Below are positions 18,107 through 27,181 of a stretch of DNA of 64,000 bases, one piece after another; position 1 is the first letter of the stretch; each line of letters begins with the position of its first letter. A program made the translations under genes and the position numbers. The stretch covers positions 8,643 through 72,642 of the forward strand of contig DATJVR010000025.1 of the NCBI GenBank assembly GCA_035501735.1, written 5' to 3'. The notes beneath the pieces were generated by a model that saw only the letters and a program-made list of their open reading frames with translations, ran no database searches and was not told where the DNA came from. This DNA comes from PNAI01 sp035501735. GTDB lineage: Bacteria > Pseudomonadota > Alphaproteobacteria > Rhizobiales > Xanthobacteraceae.

Positions 18107-19309
18107 ATGAGTGGGAATGGATTAAGCGAACGCCTACAGACGCCGATTTCGACCGCGGAGCTTGAGCGTCGGTGGAAGGCAGTGCGGGCCGCCATGGCGA
18201 AGGAGAAGGTCGACGTTCTGCTGATGCAGAACAACAACGACCACATGGGGGGCTACGTTAAATATTTCACCGATATGCCGGCCACCAACGGCTACCCCAA
18301 CACCGTGATATTTCCGCGTGACGATGAGATGACAGTGGTGGCGCAGGGCCCGTTCGGCGGCGGCGAGGTCACCGCGCACGGCAACGGCACCTGGCGCGGG
18401 GTCAAGCGCATCCTGACGACCCCGAGCTATGCCTCCGCCCACTTCACCAAGGAATACGACCCCGAGCTCGCCGCCAAGGCGCTCGAACCCTACGCCAAGG
18501 GAACGATCGGTCTTCTGGGCACGTACCAAATGTCGTTTGCCATGGTCGATCACATCAAACGCAAATACATCGCGGCGAAATATGTCGATGCCAGTGAGCT
18601 GGTCGACCGCATCAAGGTCATCAAAAGCCCGGAGGAAATGGAACTCGTGCGCCGCGCTGCACTGATGCAGGACAGCGCCATGCAGGCCGCGTTCGCGGCG
18701 GTGAAACCGGGCATGCGCGACACCGAAGTCGCCGCCGTCGCCCAGCATTACAGTCAGGTCCACGGCAGCGAGAACGGCATCTATCTCTGCGCCTCGATGC
18801 CGCTCGGCAAGCCGGCAAAATTCGGCCAGCGCCACATGCAGAACCGCACCATCCAGAAGGGCGACCAGATCGCGCTGCTGGTCGAGGATTCGGGGCCCGG
18901 CGGCATGTACACCGAGCTTGGCCGCTCTTGCGTGGTCGGCAAGGTCCCGCAGCAGATGAAGGACGAGCTGGAGTTCTGCAAGGAATCCCGCAAGGTCACG
19001 CTCGACATGCTCAAGCCCGGCACGCCCTGCAAGGATGTGTGGGAGACATTCAACGCCTTCATGCGCAAGAACGGCCGGCCCGAGGAGGGACGGCTCTATT
19101 GTCATGGCCAGGGTTACGATCTGGTCGAGCGGCCGCTGGTGCGCTTCGACGAGCCATGGACGATCGAGAAAGACATGAACATCGTGGTGCACCCGACCTA
19201 CATCCACGGCGGTTACCTGAATTGGCTGTGCGACAATTATTTCATCGGCGGCAACGGCCCCGGGCCTCGCCTGCACCAGTTTCCAGAAATCATTGTTGAG
19301 GTGGAGTAA
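18107..19309 (+). CDS. M24 (pita-bread) family protein, Xaa-Pro peptidase-like, altered metal site
   Basis: The 400-residue protein has a creatinase-like N-terminal domain (about 1-160) and a pita-bread domain. The five canonical M24 metal ligands look incomplete. The Asp-x-Gly...Ser-Asp-x-Thr-Arg region reads EDSGPGGMYTELGRS, the GHGxGxxxHE motif reads CHGQGYDLVERP, and the EPxxY glutamate position reads VHPTY. It may be a non-peptidase member of the fold (ligand binding, creatinase-like or lyase-like). The start at ATG 18107 follows AGGAG by eight bases. Its 3' end overlaps the convergent gene at 19290 by 20 bp. Confidence 0.8.
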   Translation: MSGNGLSERLQTPISTAELERRWKAVRAAMAKEKVDVLLMQNNNDHMGGYVKYFTDMPATNGYPNTVIFPRDDEMTVVAQGPFGGGEVTAHGNGTWRGVKRILTTPSYASAHFTKEYDPELAAKALEPYAKGTIGLLGTYQMSFAMVDHIKRKYIAAKYVDASELVDRIKVIKSPEEMELVRRAALMQDSAMQAAFAAVKPGMRDTEVAAVAQHYSQVHGSENGIYLCASMPLGKPAKFGQRHMQNRTIQKGDQIALLVEDSGPGGMYTELGRSCVVGKVPQQMKDELEFCKESRKVTLDMLKPGTPCKDVWETFNAFMRKNGRPEEGRLYCHGQGYDLVERPLVRFDEPWTIEKDMNIVVHPTYIHGGYLNWLCDNYFIGGNGPGPRLHQFPEIIVEVE

Positions 19310-21536
19310 CCGTCTCGCGCGCGTCTGGCGCGGGTTCGCCGGCCCGTGGCGCACTCTCGGTCGGAGTGGGAGTTGGCGCTGGAGCTGGCGCGCGTTCGGC
19401 CGGAGCCGGGGGAGATTGTACGCGATCAACGGCCGCTGCCGGCTTGTGTTCGCCAGCCGGCTGCGCGTGATCGATCCGCGCGGCGATCCGCTGCCGGTAA
19501 TCCTCGGTCAGCTTGTCGCCCAGTACGCCGCGATACTCGGCGAGCATATCGAGCGCGCGTTTGAACATCGCTTGCGCTTCCGGCAACTTCTGCGCCTTCA
19601 CGTAAGCCATGCCGGCCCATTCAAGATATTGGATATTCTCGATCAGCAGGTCGGGCCACGGCGACTTCGCCGCCACCGGTAGATAGTCCTTCTTGATGAT
19701 GTCGGCAGCTTCGATGAAACCCGCTGCCGCGCTCTCATGATTGCCGTTCCATTGCCGCAGCGATGCATCGACGGCGGCACGGAATGCCTCTTCACGAACT
19801 TTGTTCAACTGTTCCTGCGTGCGCTGCGGCGCCTGCTTGATGAGGTCCGACGCCATTGCGATGATCGTAATCGCCTGCTCGCGCACTTCGAGCATGAGAA
19901 TGCGATCGTTCTTCGCCAGCGCCCAGCGGAACAGATTTTCCGCCCGCACGAACCGCGCCCAGTTCAAGGCCGAAGCGTGTTCCAGGTTTTTCGAATCGCG
20001 CTTGTACACCGCGGTCAGAATGTCTTCCGCCTGCGCGAATTGCGGCGCCGCTTCGGCGAAACGATTTTGTTTGCGTTTGAGCGCGCCGATGTTGCTGTAG
20101 ATCGTCCCAAGATCCTCCGCCCATCGCGGATTGTCCCAGATCCGGTCCTTCAGCCCGTCGAGGCGATCGCGCGCCTCGACGAACCATTTGAGCGCCGCTT
20201 CGTCGTTGCCCAGGCGCGCTTCGACATCCCCGCGCTTGTTCATGATCCACGCCAGGTCGTGCTCGAACGCTGGGCCCTGATGTCCGAGGTCGATCACGCG
20301 CGCCCGCAGCAGCCGGGCCTTTTCGAACGCCTCGAGCGCTTGTTCGGACTGATTGAGGCGGTACAGCAAAATGTCGCCTTGGGCCTGATAGAGCTTCGCG
20401 AGCGAACGCATCCAGCGCCACGCGACTGCGGGATCGTTGCCGATTTTCAACAAGTCGTTGAGATCGGCAATTCCGCGCTCGTAGTGGACCTTCGCTTCCT
20501 CGTTATCGCCTTTTTCCCAATAAGTTGCGCCGATCAGACGCTCGGCTTGTGCGCGCAAGTGGCGCGCCTCGAGGTTGCCGGACTTGGCGAGCGGATCGAG
20601 AGTCTTGAATGCCTCCTGCGCTTCTTCGCGCGTGCGGTCGATTTTTCCGCGGTCGAGATCGATTTCGGCAAGCGTCAACGCAGTCCGCGCGCGCTGCTGC
20701 AGCGCACGTGCATTGCCTGACGCCACGGAGAATTTGGTGATCGCATCGCGCACCTGCTCGATCGCCGCATCGGTTGTATCCGGCTCCGCGCTGGGCCTCA
20801 CGATCGCCGAAGCCGCATCGACGAGGGTCGCGATCGCGGATGTCGCGGCATCGAGGTGGCTCTGCGCCTGACGCCAGCTGTAGAGCGTAAAAGCCGCGAT
20901 CAGCGCGAACACGACCGCGGCGACAGCCGCAAACGTGCCGCCGCGGCTGCGCGGACTTGCGCGTTGTTCGGACGAAACACGGACTACATCGCGCTCGGGC
21001 TTGGCCGCCTCAACGGGAAGATGCGATGCGATCCAGTCGCGCAGAAGTTTTTCGATCTGCGCATCGAAATCTGCCATGGTGGTGAAGGTATGAAACGCAG
21101 CGGCAAACTGTCCGTCGCGTGAGCGCAGCCAGCGCTCGAGAAAGCTCTTGAACAGCCGTCCTTGGTGATCGAGCAGCGCGAGGTCGCCCTCATCCGCCGA
21201 CGAGCCCGGCACACGTTTCTGCAACACATGAATGTCCGGCAGCGCGCCGTCGGTCAATCGCGGCAATGCGGGCGGCAGTTCGCTGCCCGACTGTGCGCCG
21301 AATATCCCAATGACGATGTCGCAATCGCTCGCCTCGAGAATTTGCGGTTGCAGCGGCTGGTCGGCGGCTTTGTCCTCCCTGGGCAATATTTCGAACCGCA
21401 CGCGGTCGGGAAACTCGCCATTGAGCCGCACCGCGATCGAATTCACGCGTAACCGTTCGTCCTCCACATCGTCCGATGCAGAGACCCGCAACCGAACAAT
21501 CCGCGCACCCGCCATGAGAGGCTTGGTCACTTCCAC
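19290..21536 (-). CDS. DUF4062-like / transmembrane / TPR repeat protein
   Basis: The 748-residue protein has three parts. Residues 1-90 (RIVRLRVSASDDVEDERLRVNS... ASDCDIVIGIFGAQSGSELP) resemble the DUF4062/TIR-like domain that heads many STAND NTPases. A single transmembrane helix lies at about 201-220. Residues 255-690 form tetratricopeptide-like helical repeats, ending in a Pro/Ala tail (about 690-748). There is no NTPase domain. If the helix is a simple anchor, the N-terminal domain is cytoplasmic and the TPRs periplasmic. The start is GTG 21536 or ATG 21515. It may be a scaffold or sensor; its function is unknown. Confidence 0.75.
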   Translation of the reverse strand: MEVTKPLMAGARIVRLRVSASDDVEDERLRVNSIAVRLNGEFPDRVRFEILPREDKAADQPLQPQILEASDCDIVIGIFGAQSGSELPPALPRLTDGALPDIHVLQKRVPGSSADEGDLALLDHQGRLFKSFLERWLRSRDGQFAAAFHTFTTMADFDAQIEKLLRDWIASHLPVEAAKPERDVVRVSSEQRASPRSRGGTFAAVAAVVFALIAAFTLYSWRQAQSHLDAATSAIATLVDAASAIVRPSAEPDTTDAAIEQVRDAITKFSVASGNARALQQRARTALTLAEIDLDRGKIDRTREEAQEAFKTLDPLAKSGNLEARHLRAQAERLIGATYWEKGDNEEAKVHYERGIADLNDLLKIGNDPAVAWRWMRSLAKLYQAQGDILLYRLNQSEQALEAFEKARLLRARVIDLGHQGPAFEHDLAWIMNKRGDVEARLGNDEAALKWFVEARDRLDGLKDRIWDNPRWAEDLGTIYSNIGALKRKQNRFAEAAPQFAQAEDILTAVYKRDSKNLEHASALNWARFVRAENLFRWALAKNDRILMLEVREQAITIIAMASDLIKQAPQRTQEQLNKVREEAFRAAVDASLRQWNGNHESAAAGFIEAADIIKKDYLPVAAKSPWPDLLIENIQYLEWAGMAYVKAQKLPEAQAMFKRALDMLAEYRGVLGDKLTEDYRQRIAARIDHAQPAGEHKPAAAVDRVQSPPAPAERAPAPAPTPTPTESAPRAGEPAPDARETVTPPQQ

Positions 21537-21664
21537 GTGCGGTCCCCAGGCGATAACCCCATGTTGGGGCGTCTGAAATTAACACCATATTCGCATCCTC
21601 ACGATGGCATTTTCGCACCACCTCTGGCTCTGGTTGAACGCGTGGTTATCGATTGCAGTAAATC

Positions 21665-22819
21665 TTAAGATTTACCGCGCGCTGTCAGTGCCGGCAGAAG
21701 ACATGCGCCGCCCAGGACCGCCATCGCGGCCATGATCACGTAGCCAGAATTGCCAAGCGCAGCATAAAGCAGCCCCGAGGCGCCGGTCGCCGCTGCGTTT
21801 CCGATCGCCAAAATCGTTGCGAAATCGCCTTGCGCCGCCGCCGCGCGCTTGTCGCCCGCCATGCGGGAGACAAATTGGATGGCCCCGAGATGCGTAGCGC
21901 CGAACGACAAACCATGCAGACATTGTGCGAGCGTCAGTAGCGCCATCGGAGGATCGAAGGCCATGACGATCCAGCGAATTGTGGCGCCGGCTGCTCCGAT
22001 GGCCAACAGCGTCGCGGGGCTCATGGCAAGCCGGCTGGACCACGCGAACAGCAGGATTTCGGCCACAACGCCGAGCCCCCAAAGCAGGCCGACGGAGGTG
22101 CTGGAAATGCCCTTGGCGGTCCAATCCACGGCCGAGAAGCCGTAATACAGCGCATGACTGGCCTGGATCAGACTGGCCGCCGCCGCGACTGTTAGGAATT
22201 TAAGCGATCCCCAGAAGTGACCGGCGGCAATGAGGTGCGCGTTTTCGCCGGGCGGCGCCGCATCAGGGCGGCGAAGCCCGAGCGACACCATGGCCAAGAG
22301 CGCGAACGCCGCAACGATCAGCCAAATCAGACGATCGGCGGCGATGACCGTCAGCAGCACGCCGGTAACAAGGTTGGCGACAATGAAAGCGATCGATCCC
22401 CACAGTCGTACGGGTCCATAGGCGCGGCGGCGCACATTCAGACCTTTAAGAGCATAGGCATCGGCCAGCGAAATGATCGGGCTGGAGACTACGGAGGCAA
22501 ACGCGACGGCCAGGAGGATCGCAATGAATCCCTGCGAAAATCCGACGAATGCAAACCCGACGACGCTCGCACACGAGGCCGCAATCAGCCCTCTGCGCAA
22601 ATCTCCGGCGCGGTCGACCGCGCGGTTGATGAGCGGCACCGCGATGATTCGCATCACGATCGGCACCGCCAGCACGATGCCGATGGCTTCCGCATCGAGC
22701 CCGCGCGCCTTGAGCCAGAGCGGAAAAAACGGAAACTGAATCCCGACCACGAGGAAGAGGGACGCGTACAGAACGGCGAGGCGCAGAGCAAAATCATCGG
22801 CCGGGCGTATAGTGGTCAT
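21665..22819 (-). CDS. MFS transporter (HcaT/LacY-like branch)
   Basis: The 384-residue protein has about twelve hydrophobic helices and the start LYASLFLVVGIQFPFFPLWLKARGL. That start, with PFFPLWL, is typical of the MFS branch containing the putative 3-phenylpropionate permease HcaT. The loop 2-3 motif is diverged (NRAVDRAGDLRRG). Proton-coupled uptake of an aromatic or organic acid is plausible. The gene is divergent from the molybdopterin subunit at 22892, with a 72-bp shared promoter region, so it may supply that enzyme's substrate. The substrate link is inference. Confidence 0.85.
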   Translation of the reverse strand: MTTIRPADDFALRLAVLYASLFLVVGIQFPFFPLWLKARGLDAEAIGIVLAVPIVMRIIAVPLINRAVDRAGDLRRGLIAASCASVVGFAFVGFSQGFIAILLAVAFASVVSSPIISLADAYALKGLNVRRRAYGPVRLWGSIAFIVANLVTGVLLTVIAADRLIWLIVAAFALLAMVSLGLRRPDAAPPGENAHLIAAGHFWGSLKFLTVAAAASLIQASHALYYGFSAVDWTAKGISSTSVGLLWGLGVVAEILLFAWSSRLAMSPATLLAIGAAGATIRWIVMAFDPPMALLTLAQCLHGLSFGATHLGAIQFVSRMAGDKRAAAAQGDFATILAIGNAAATGASGLLYAALGNSGYVIMAAMAVLGGACLLPALTARGKS

Positions 22820-22891
22820 TGGCTGCCGAACTTGCGCAGCGCGCGCCCACCGGTCAAGATCGCGTCCGGACAGTCAGCGGTATCGGACTTC

Positions 22892-25171
22892 ATGCGCACG
22901 GCGAATTCCCTGATCGGCAGCCCGATCGAGCGCATCGAGGATTTGCGTTTCCTCCGGGGCCGCGGTGAGTACGTCGACGACGTGACCCGCGAAGGGGTTC
23001 TGCACGCCGCCATCCTGCGCAGTTCGATCGCGCATGGCCGTATTCGTTCGATCGATTGCAAGGCGGCGTTGGCGCGTCCCGGCGTGCGCGCCGTCATCAC
23101 CGCCGCGGATATTGGCGAAGTGCCAACGATCACCTTGCGTCAGGAACTGCTGCCCGAGTTCAAACACTATCAGCAGCCGGTCATCGCGCACGAAAAAGTC
23201 CGCTATGCCGGCGAGCCGCTCGCCGTGGTGGTGGCGACAAACGTGGCCGCGGCCGAAGACGCGCTCGAGGCCATCGCGGTCGAGATCGAGAATCTATCCG
23301 TTGTTGCGGACCGCGATATGGCGCGGCGCAATGACGTAATGCTGTTCGAACCGGCCGGCACCAATTGTGCAACCAAGCTCACGGCCATTCGCGGCGACGC
23401 CGAAGCGGCATTTGCCACTGCGCCCTACGTGCGACGCGAGCGCTTCAAGGTTCAGCGGTTCACCGCCGTGCCCATGGAGCCGCGCGGGCTGCTCGCGCAA
23501 TGGGACGCGGCCAAGTCCCATATGACGGTCTATGGCGCCGCCAAGGTCACGTTCCACAATCGCGCTATTCTCGCCAGGCACCTCGGCCTTTCCGAGGACA
23601 CCATCACCATGGTGGAGCAGGATGTGGGCGGCGGCTTTGGCGTGCGCGGCGAGTACTATCCGGAGGATTTTCTGATTCCGTTCGCGGCGCGTAAGCTTGG
23701 GTGCGCGGTCAAGTGGGTGGAGGATCGCCGCGAACATCTGCTCGCCACCAACCACGCGCGCGATGTCGAATGCGAATTGGAGATCGCCTGTGCGCGCGAC
23801 GGCACGATTCTCGGCCTCCGTGGCACCGCCGCCGCCGATCTCGGCGCCTATCTGCGCACCAACGGCGCGACCGCCGCGCGCAATGTCGCCCAGGTGCTTT
23901 CGGGGCCTTATCGTATTCCGAACATTCACATCGATGTCCTGCTGCTGATGACCAACAAGACGCCGTCCGGCACCTATCGCGGGCCGGGCCGCTTCGAGGC
24001 CGATTTCTTTCGCGAGCGGCTGTTCGATATGGTGGCGAACGACCTCAAGCTCGATCGCGTCGAATTCCGCCGCCGCAACTTGATCGCCGAAAACGAAATG
24101 CCCTACGCGCTCGCCAAGGTCGTCCCGCTCGACATCGAGACTGCGACCGACAGCGGTGACTATCGCGTCACTCTCGACCGCTGTTTGCAGGAATTCGGCT
24201 GGTCGCAGAAGCAGGCCATGCAAAGCAAGCCGATTGACGGCCGCTATCACGGCATCGCCGTTGGCTGTTACCTCGAAGGTGGCGGCTCCGGTCCGCGCGA
24301 GAATGCGCGGCTCGTGTTGGAAAGCGACGGTGCCGTGTCGGTCTATGTCGGCTCGTCCGCGATCGGGCAGGGGATCGAGACTATTTTCGCGCAGATCGCC
24401 GCCGATGCGCTGGAATTGCCGCTCGCGCGCATTCGCGGCGTATTTCACGGCTCCACCTTCCATGTCACGCGCGGCTATGGCTCATACAGTTCCCGCGCCA
24501 CCGTCATGGGCGGCTCGGCCATTGTCGCTGCTGCCGAGAATTTCCGCGCGGCGCTCCGCGCGGCGGCGGCGAAGCGCCTGAACTGCCGAGTTGACGACAT
24601 CGTGCTTTCCGAGGACAAGGCGCACGGCCCGAAAGGCACAACCATCGCTTTTTCCGCGCTCGCCGCCGACGGCATTTCGGCCGACGGCACTTATGCCAGC
24701 AAGATGCGCACCTATAGCTATGGCGCGCATGCGGCGCATGTGGCGGTCGATGCCAAAACCGGGTGCGTGTCGCTGCTCGACTATGTCGCGGTCGAGGACG
24801 TTGGCCGCATCATCAATCCTGCGACACTGCACGGCCAGACGCTTGGTGCCATCGTGCAAGGGCTTGGCGGCGCACTTCTGGAAAATCTCATCTATGACGA
24901 GCAGGGCCAGTTGCTTACCGGTTCGCTTGCCGATTATCTGCTGCCGACCGCGAGTGATTTTCCTGTCATCCGCGCGGTCGCCCTCGAACTCAAGCCCGCG
25001 CCGCACAACCCGCTCGGCGCCAAAGGGGCGGGGGAGGGCGGCATCATTCCGGTCGGCGGGGTGATCGCGAATGCCGTGGCCAATGCGCTGTCCTCCTTTG
25101 GCGTTGAGCCTCGCGAATTGCCGCTCACGCCGCCCCGCGTCTGGGAATTGATTCGGAAAGTCCGAGCATGA
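22892..25171 (+). CDS. molybdopterin-binding large subunit, xanthine dehydrogenase family (lone copy)
   Basis: The 759-residue protein matches the CoxL/CutL/aldehyde oxidase large subunit. GSPIERIEDLRFLRGRGEYVDD is at the N-terminus, VEQDVGGGFGVRGEYYPED near 245, and the active loop SGTYRGPGRFEADFF near 360 replaces the AYRCSFR loop of true CO dehydrogenase. The catalytic Glu lies in GAGEGGI near 715. It hydroxylates a substrate at a Mo centre but needs FeS and FAD subunits, which are absent beside it. The open frame continues upstream to 22217 through the MFS gene, but homology begins at ATG 22892. Its stop overlaps the EamA start by 4 bp. Confidence 0.9.
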   Translation: MRTANSLIGSPIERIEDLRFLRGRGEYVDDVTREGVLHAAILRSSIAHGRIRSIDCKAALARPGVRAVITAADIGEVPTITLRQELLPEFKHYQQPVIAHEKVRYAGEPLAVVVATNVAAAEDALEAIAVEIENLSVVADRDMARRNDVMLFEPAGTNCATKLTAIRGDAEAAFATAPYVRRERFKVQRFTAVPMEPRGLLAQWDAAKSHMTVYGAAKVTFHNRAILARHLGLSEDTITMVEQDVGGGFGVRGEYYPEDFLIPFAARKLGCAVKWVEDRREHLLATNHARDVECELEIACARDGTILGLRGTAAADLGAYLRTNGATAARNVAQVLSGPYRIPNIHIDVLLLMTNKTPSGTYRGPGRFEADFFRERLFDMVANDLKLDRVEFRRRNLIAENEMPYALAKVVPLDIETATDSGDYRVTLDRCLQEFGWSQKQAMQSKPIDGRYHGIAVGCYLEGGGSGPRENARLVLESDGAVSVYVGSSAIGQGIETIFAQIAADALELPLARIRGVFHGSTFHVTRGYGSYSSRATVMGGSAIVAAAENFRAALRAAAAKRLNCRVDDIVLSEDKAHGPKGTTIAFSALAADGISADGTYASKMRTYSYGAHAAHVAVDAKTGCVSLLDYVAVEDVGRIINPATLHGQTLGAIVQGLGGALLENLIYDEQGQLLTGSLADYLLPTASDFPVIRAVALELKPAPHNPLGAKGAGEGGIIPVGGVIANAVANALSSFGVEPRELPLTPPRVWELIRKVRA

Positions 25172-26076
25172 GCTGGCTTGTTTTCGCACTTTGCGGTCCT
25201 GTGCTTTGGGCGACCTCCACGCACTTGGACAAGTATCTGGTCGAGCGATATTTCAAGGACACCGACGTCGTGGTGCTCCTGCTCTTCACCGCGCTCATGG
25301 GGCTCGCGCTGATGCCTCTGATCGCGACTTTCGAGCCCGGCGTATTCCGCCGTGACGCATTGAGCATCGCACTCATGTCGCTCTCCGGCATTCTTTACAT
25401 GGGCGCGATAGTCTTCTATCTGCGTGCATTGCAAGGCCATGAGGCGTCGGTCGTGGCGCCGTTCTTTCAATCCTCCCCCTTGTTTGGCTACGCCCTCGCC
25501 TATTTCATCCTCGGTGAAAAGCTCACCGGCACGCAGCTTGCCGGCGGTGCGCTGATCGTGTTCGGTGTTCTCTTCGTTTCGATCGGCTTCGGCCCGAAAC
25601 GCGAGCGCTTTCGCTGGCGGCTGGCCGCGTTGATGATCGCTTGTGGTTTTGTCCTGTCGCTGTCGACGTTGATCTTCAAGGCGTTCGCCCTGCGCGACGA
25701 GTTCTGGGCCACCACGTTCTGGATGTTCGCCGGCGAAGCGGTCTTCGGCGCCTGTTTCCTCTCCATCGGCACCTACCGGGGGCAGTTTTTCAAACTTCTT
25801 CGCTCAAATGGTAGTGCCCTGCTTGCCATCAACGCTTCCAACGAGCTCATCAACGTCGGTGGGGGCCTGTCCAATCGCTACGCATTGCTGTTCGCGCCGC
25901 TCTCCATCGTGCAGGCTATCGGCTCGACCACGACGCTCTTTGTGTTCGCAATCGGCGTGATGGTGACCCTGCTGTTTCCGAAACTTAGCCGCGAGGATCT
26001 CTCGGCGCGCGAATTCGTATCCAAGGGCATTGCCGCTGTCCTGGTTGCAGCCGGCGTAACGCTGGTGAGCCGCTAG
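25168..26076 (+). CDS. EamA/DMT-family transporter
   Basis: The 302-residue membrane protein has about ten predicted helices in two EamA repeats. The second half has the characteristic FGVLFVSIGF and helix-rich regions. DMT carriers usually export amino acids, purines or other small metabolites. It begins with ATGA overlapping the stop of the lone molybdenum hydroxylase large subunit, so the two are translationally coupled. This suggests a transporter for that enzyme's substrate or product. Its last bases overlap by 4 bp the 3' end of the convergent gene at 26073. Confidence 0.87.
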   Translation: MSWLVFALCGPVLWATSTHLDKYLVERYFKDTDVVVLLLFTALMGLALMPLIATFEPGVFRRDALSIALMSLSGILYMGAIVFYLRALQGHEASVVAPFFQSSPLFGYALAYFILGEKLTGTQLAGGALIVFGVLFVSIGFGPKRERFRWRLAALMIACGFVLSLSTLIFKAFALRDEFWATTFWMFAGEAVFGACFLSIGTYRGQFFKLLRSNGSALLAINASNELINVGGGLSNRYALLFAPLSIVQAIGSTTTLFVFAIGVMVTLLFPKLSREDLSAREFVSKGIAAVLVAAGVTLVSR

Positions 26077-27062
26077 ATCTTCGAAAGCTCTTGGGTCGAA
26101 CGCGCGAATAATTCTTCCGCTGACACTTTCCGCGCGGAGAGCCCCTGGTCGAACGAGTAGCCTGCGAGCGTTTCGATCACATGCCGGTTCACCTCCAGCC
26201 CGTAGCTCCAATAATCCTCACCCATCGCGCGCTTGAGCCGCTCGTATTCGTAGACGCTCCACGGCAGCGAGCAGGCGAGGTGCCCGATCTGCTCGAATTC
26301 CTTCATGCAGATCTCTTTGGCCTTGATGAAGGCCTTGAACACGCTGACGGCCAGCCACGGATGTTGCTCCACCAGCGTGCGGCGTATTCCGATCAGATGC
26401 ATGATCGGAAACATCTTCGTTTTTCGAAAATACTCCTCCTCCGCCTTTGGATAGTCGGGATAGAGCCGCGCGACATTCGGCGCGCCGCGCCGGAAGCATG
26501 ACGGCGCCCGCGCGCCGATCATGCCGTCGAGCTCGCCGGTCTCCAGCATCTGCGACAGCGTGCGATCGCGCGGGATGTCCTTCAGGACGATATCCGCCGG
26601 CAGTTTGATTGGTGTGCGCTCGTCGCGGCCCGGCTCCTCGATCCCGCCGCGCCGCCATTTGATGTCGCGCGGCTCGACGCCGTGTTGATCCTTCAGTATG
26701 CCGCGGATCCAGACATTCGCCGTGATCTGATATTCGGGCAGGCCTATGGTTTTCCCTTTCAAGTCCTCCGGCCGTTTGATGCCGCGATCGGTGCGGATGT
26801 AGATGCCGCTGTGCCGGAACAGCCGCGAGACGAAGGCGGGGATGCCGACGTAATGCGCGCTGCCTCGCGCGCAGTTGACGATGTGGCTCGATAGCGACAT
26901 TTCCGTCACATCGAATTCCTGGAACTTGAATGCGCGGTGGAAGGCTTCCTCGGGCTCGAGCATCACCGCGGTCACATCGCAGCCTTCGATCTTGGCGCGG
27001 CCGTCGAAGATCGCGCGGGTGCGGTCGTAGTCTCCGACGGCGAGGCTCAAAGTCACGGCCAT
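26073..27062 (-). CDS. 4,5-dihydroxyphthalate decarboxylase/solute-binding family protein, second copy
   Basis: The 329-residue protein is a paralogue of 12304-13293 with the same length and motif order. It has TLSLAVGDYDRTRAIFDG at the start, DVTEMSLSSHIV near 54, DLKGKTIGLPEYQITANVWIRG near 103-124, a RAPSCFRRGAPNV loop near 185 and PIMHLIGIRR near 220. It has no signal peptide. The start at ATG 27062 has GGAG upstream; the frame runs open to 27173. It lies between two molybdenum hydroxylase groups and is divergent from the FAD subunit at 27182. The two copies flanking different oxidoreductases suggest related substrates. Confidence 0.78.
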   Translation of the reverse strand: MAVTLSLAVGDYDRTRAIFDGRAKIEGCDVTAVMLEPEEAFHRAFKFQEFDVTEMSLSSHIVNCARGSAHYVGIPAFVSRLFRHSGIYIRTDRGIKRPEDLKGKTIGLPEYQITANVWIRGILKDQHGVEPRDIKWRRGGIEEPGRDERTPIKLPADIVLKDIPRDRTLSQMLETGELDGMIGARAPSCFRRGAPNVARLYPDYPKAEEEYFRKTKMFPIMHLIGIRRTLVEQHPWLAVSVFKAFIKAKEICMKEFEQIGHLACSLPWSVYEYERLKRAMGEDYWSYGLEVNRHVIETLAGYSFDQGLSARKVSAEELFARSTQELSKI

Positions 27063-27181
27063 CACGGTTCTCCAGCTGGTTGCGGGGACGTTATCATATC
27101 TCCCGCGCCCACCAACGTTGACGACGTGATTGCGGACGGGGATAGTAGGCCGTTGCAGGCTCGTCCATCGCAAGCTCCGGC

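Noticed and set aside
18134..19429. 431-codon minus-strand open frame opposite the M24 gene
   Set aside because: It is antisense to a conserved protein and has no ribosome binding site or family features.
22217..22891. N-terminal extension of the lone large subunit by 225 codons
   Set aside because: It overlaps the divergent MFS gene antisense and is low-complexity polar sequence; homology starts at ATG 22892.
23294..24463. 389-codon minus-strand open frame inside the first molybdenum hydroxylase large subunit
   Set aside because: It is a shadow of a well-conserved gene with no recognisable domain.
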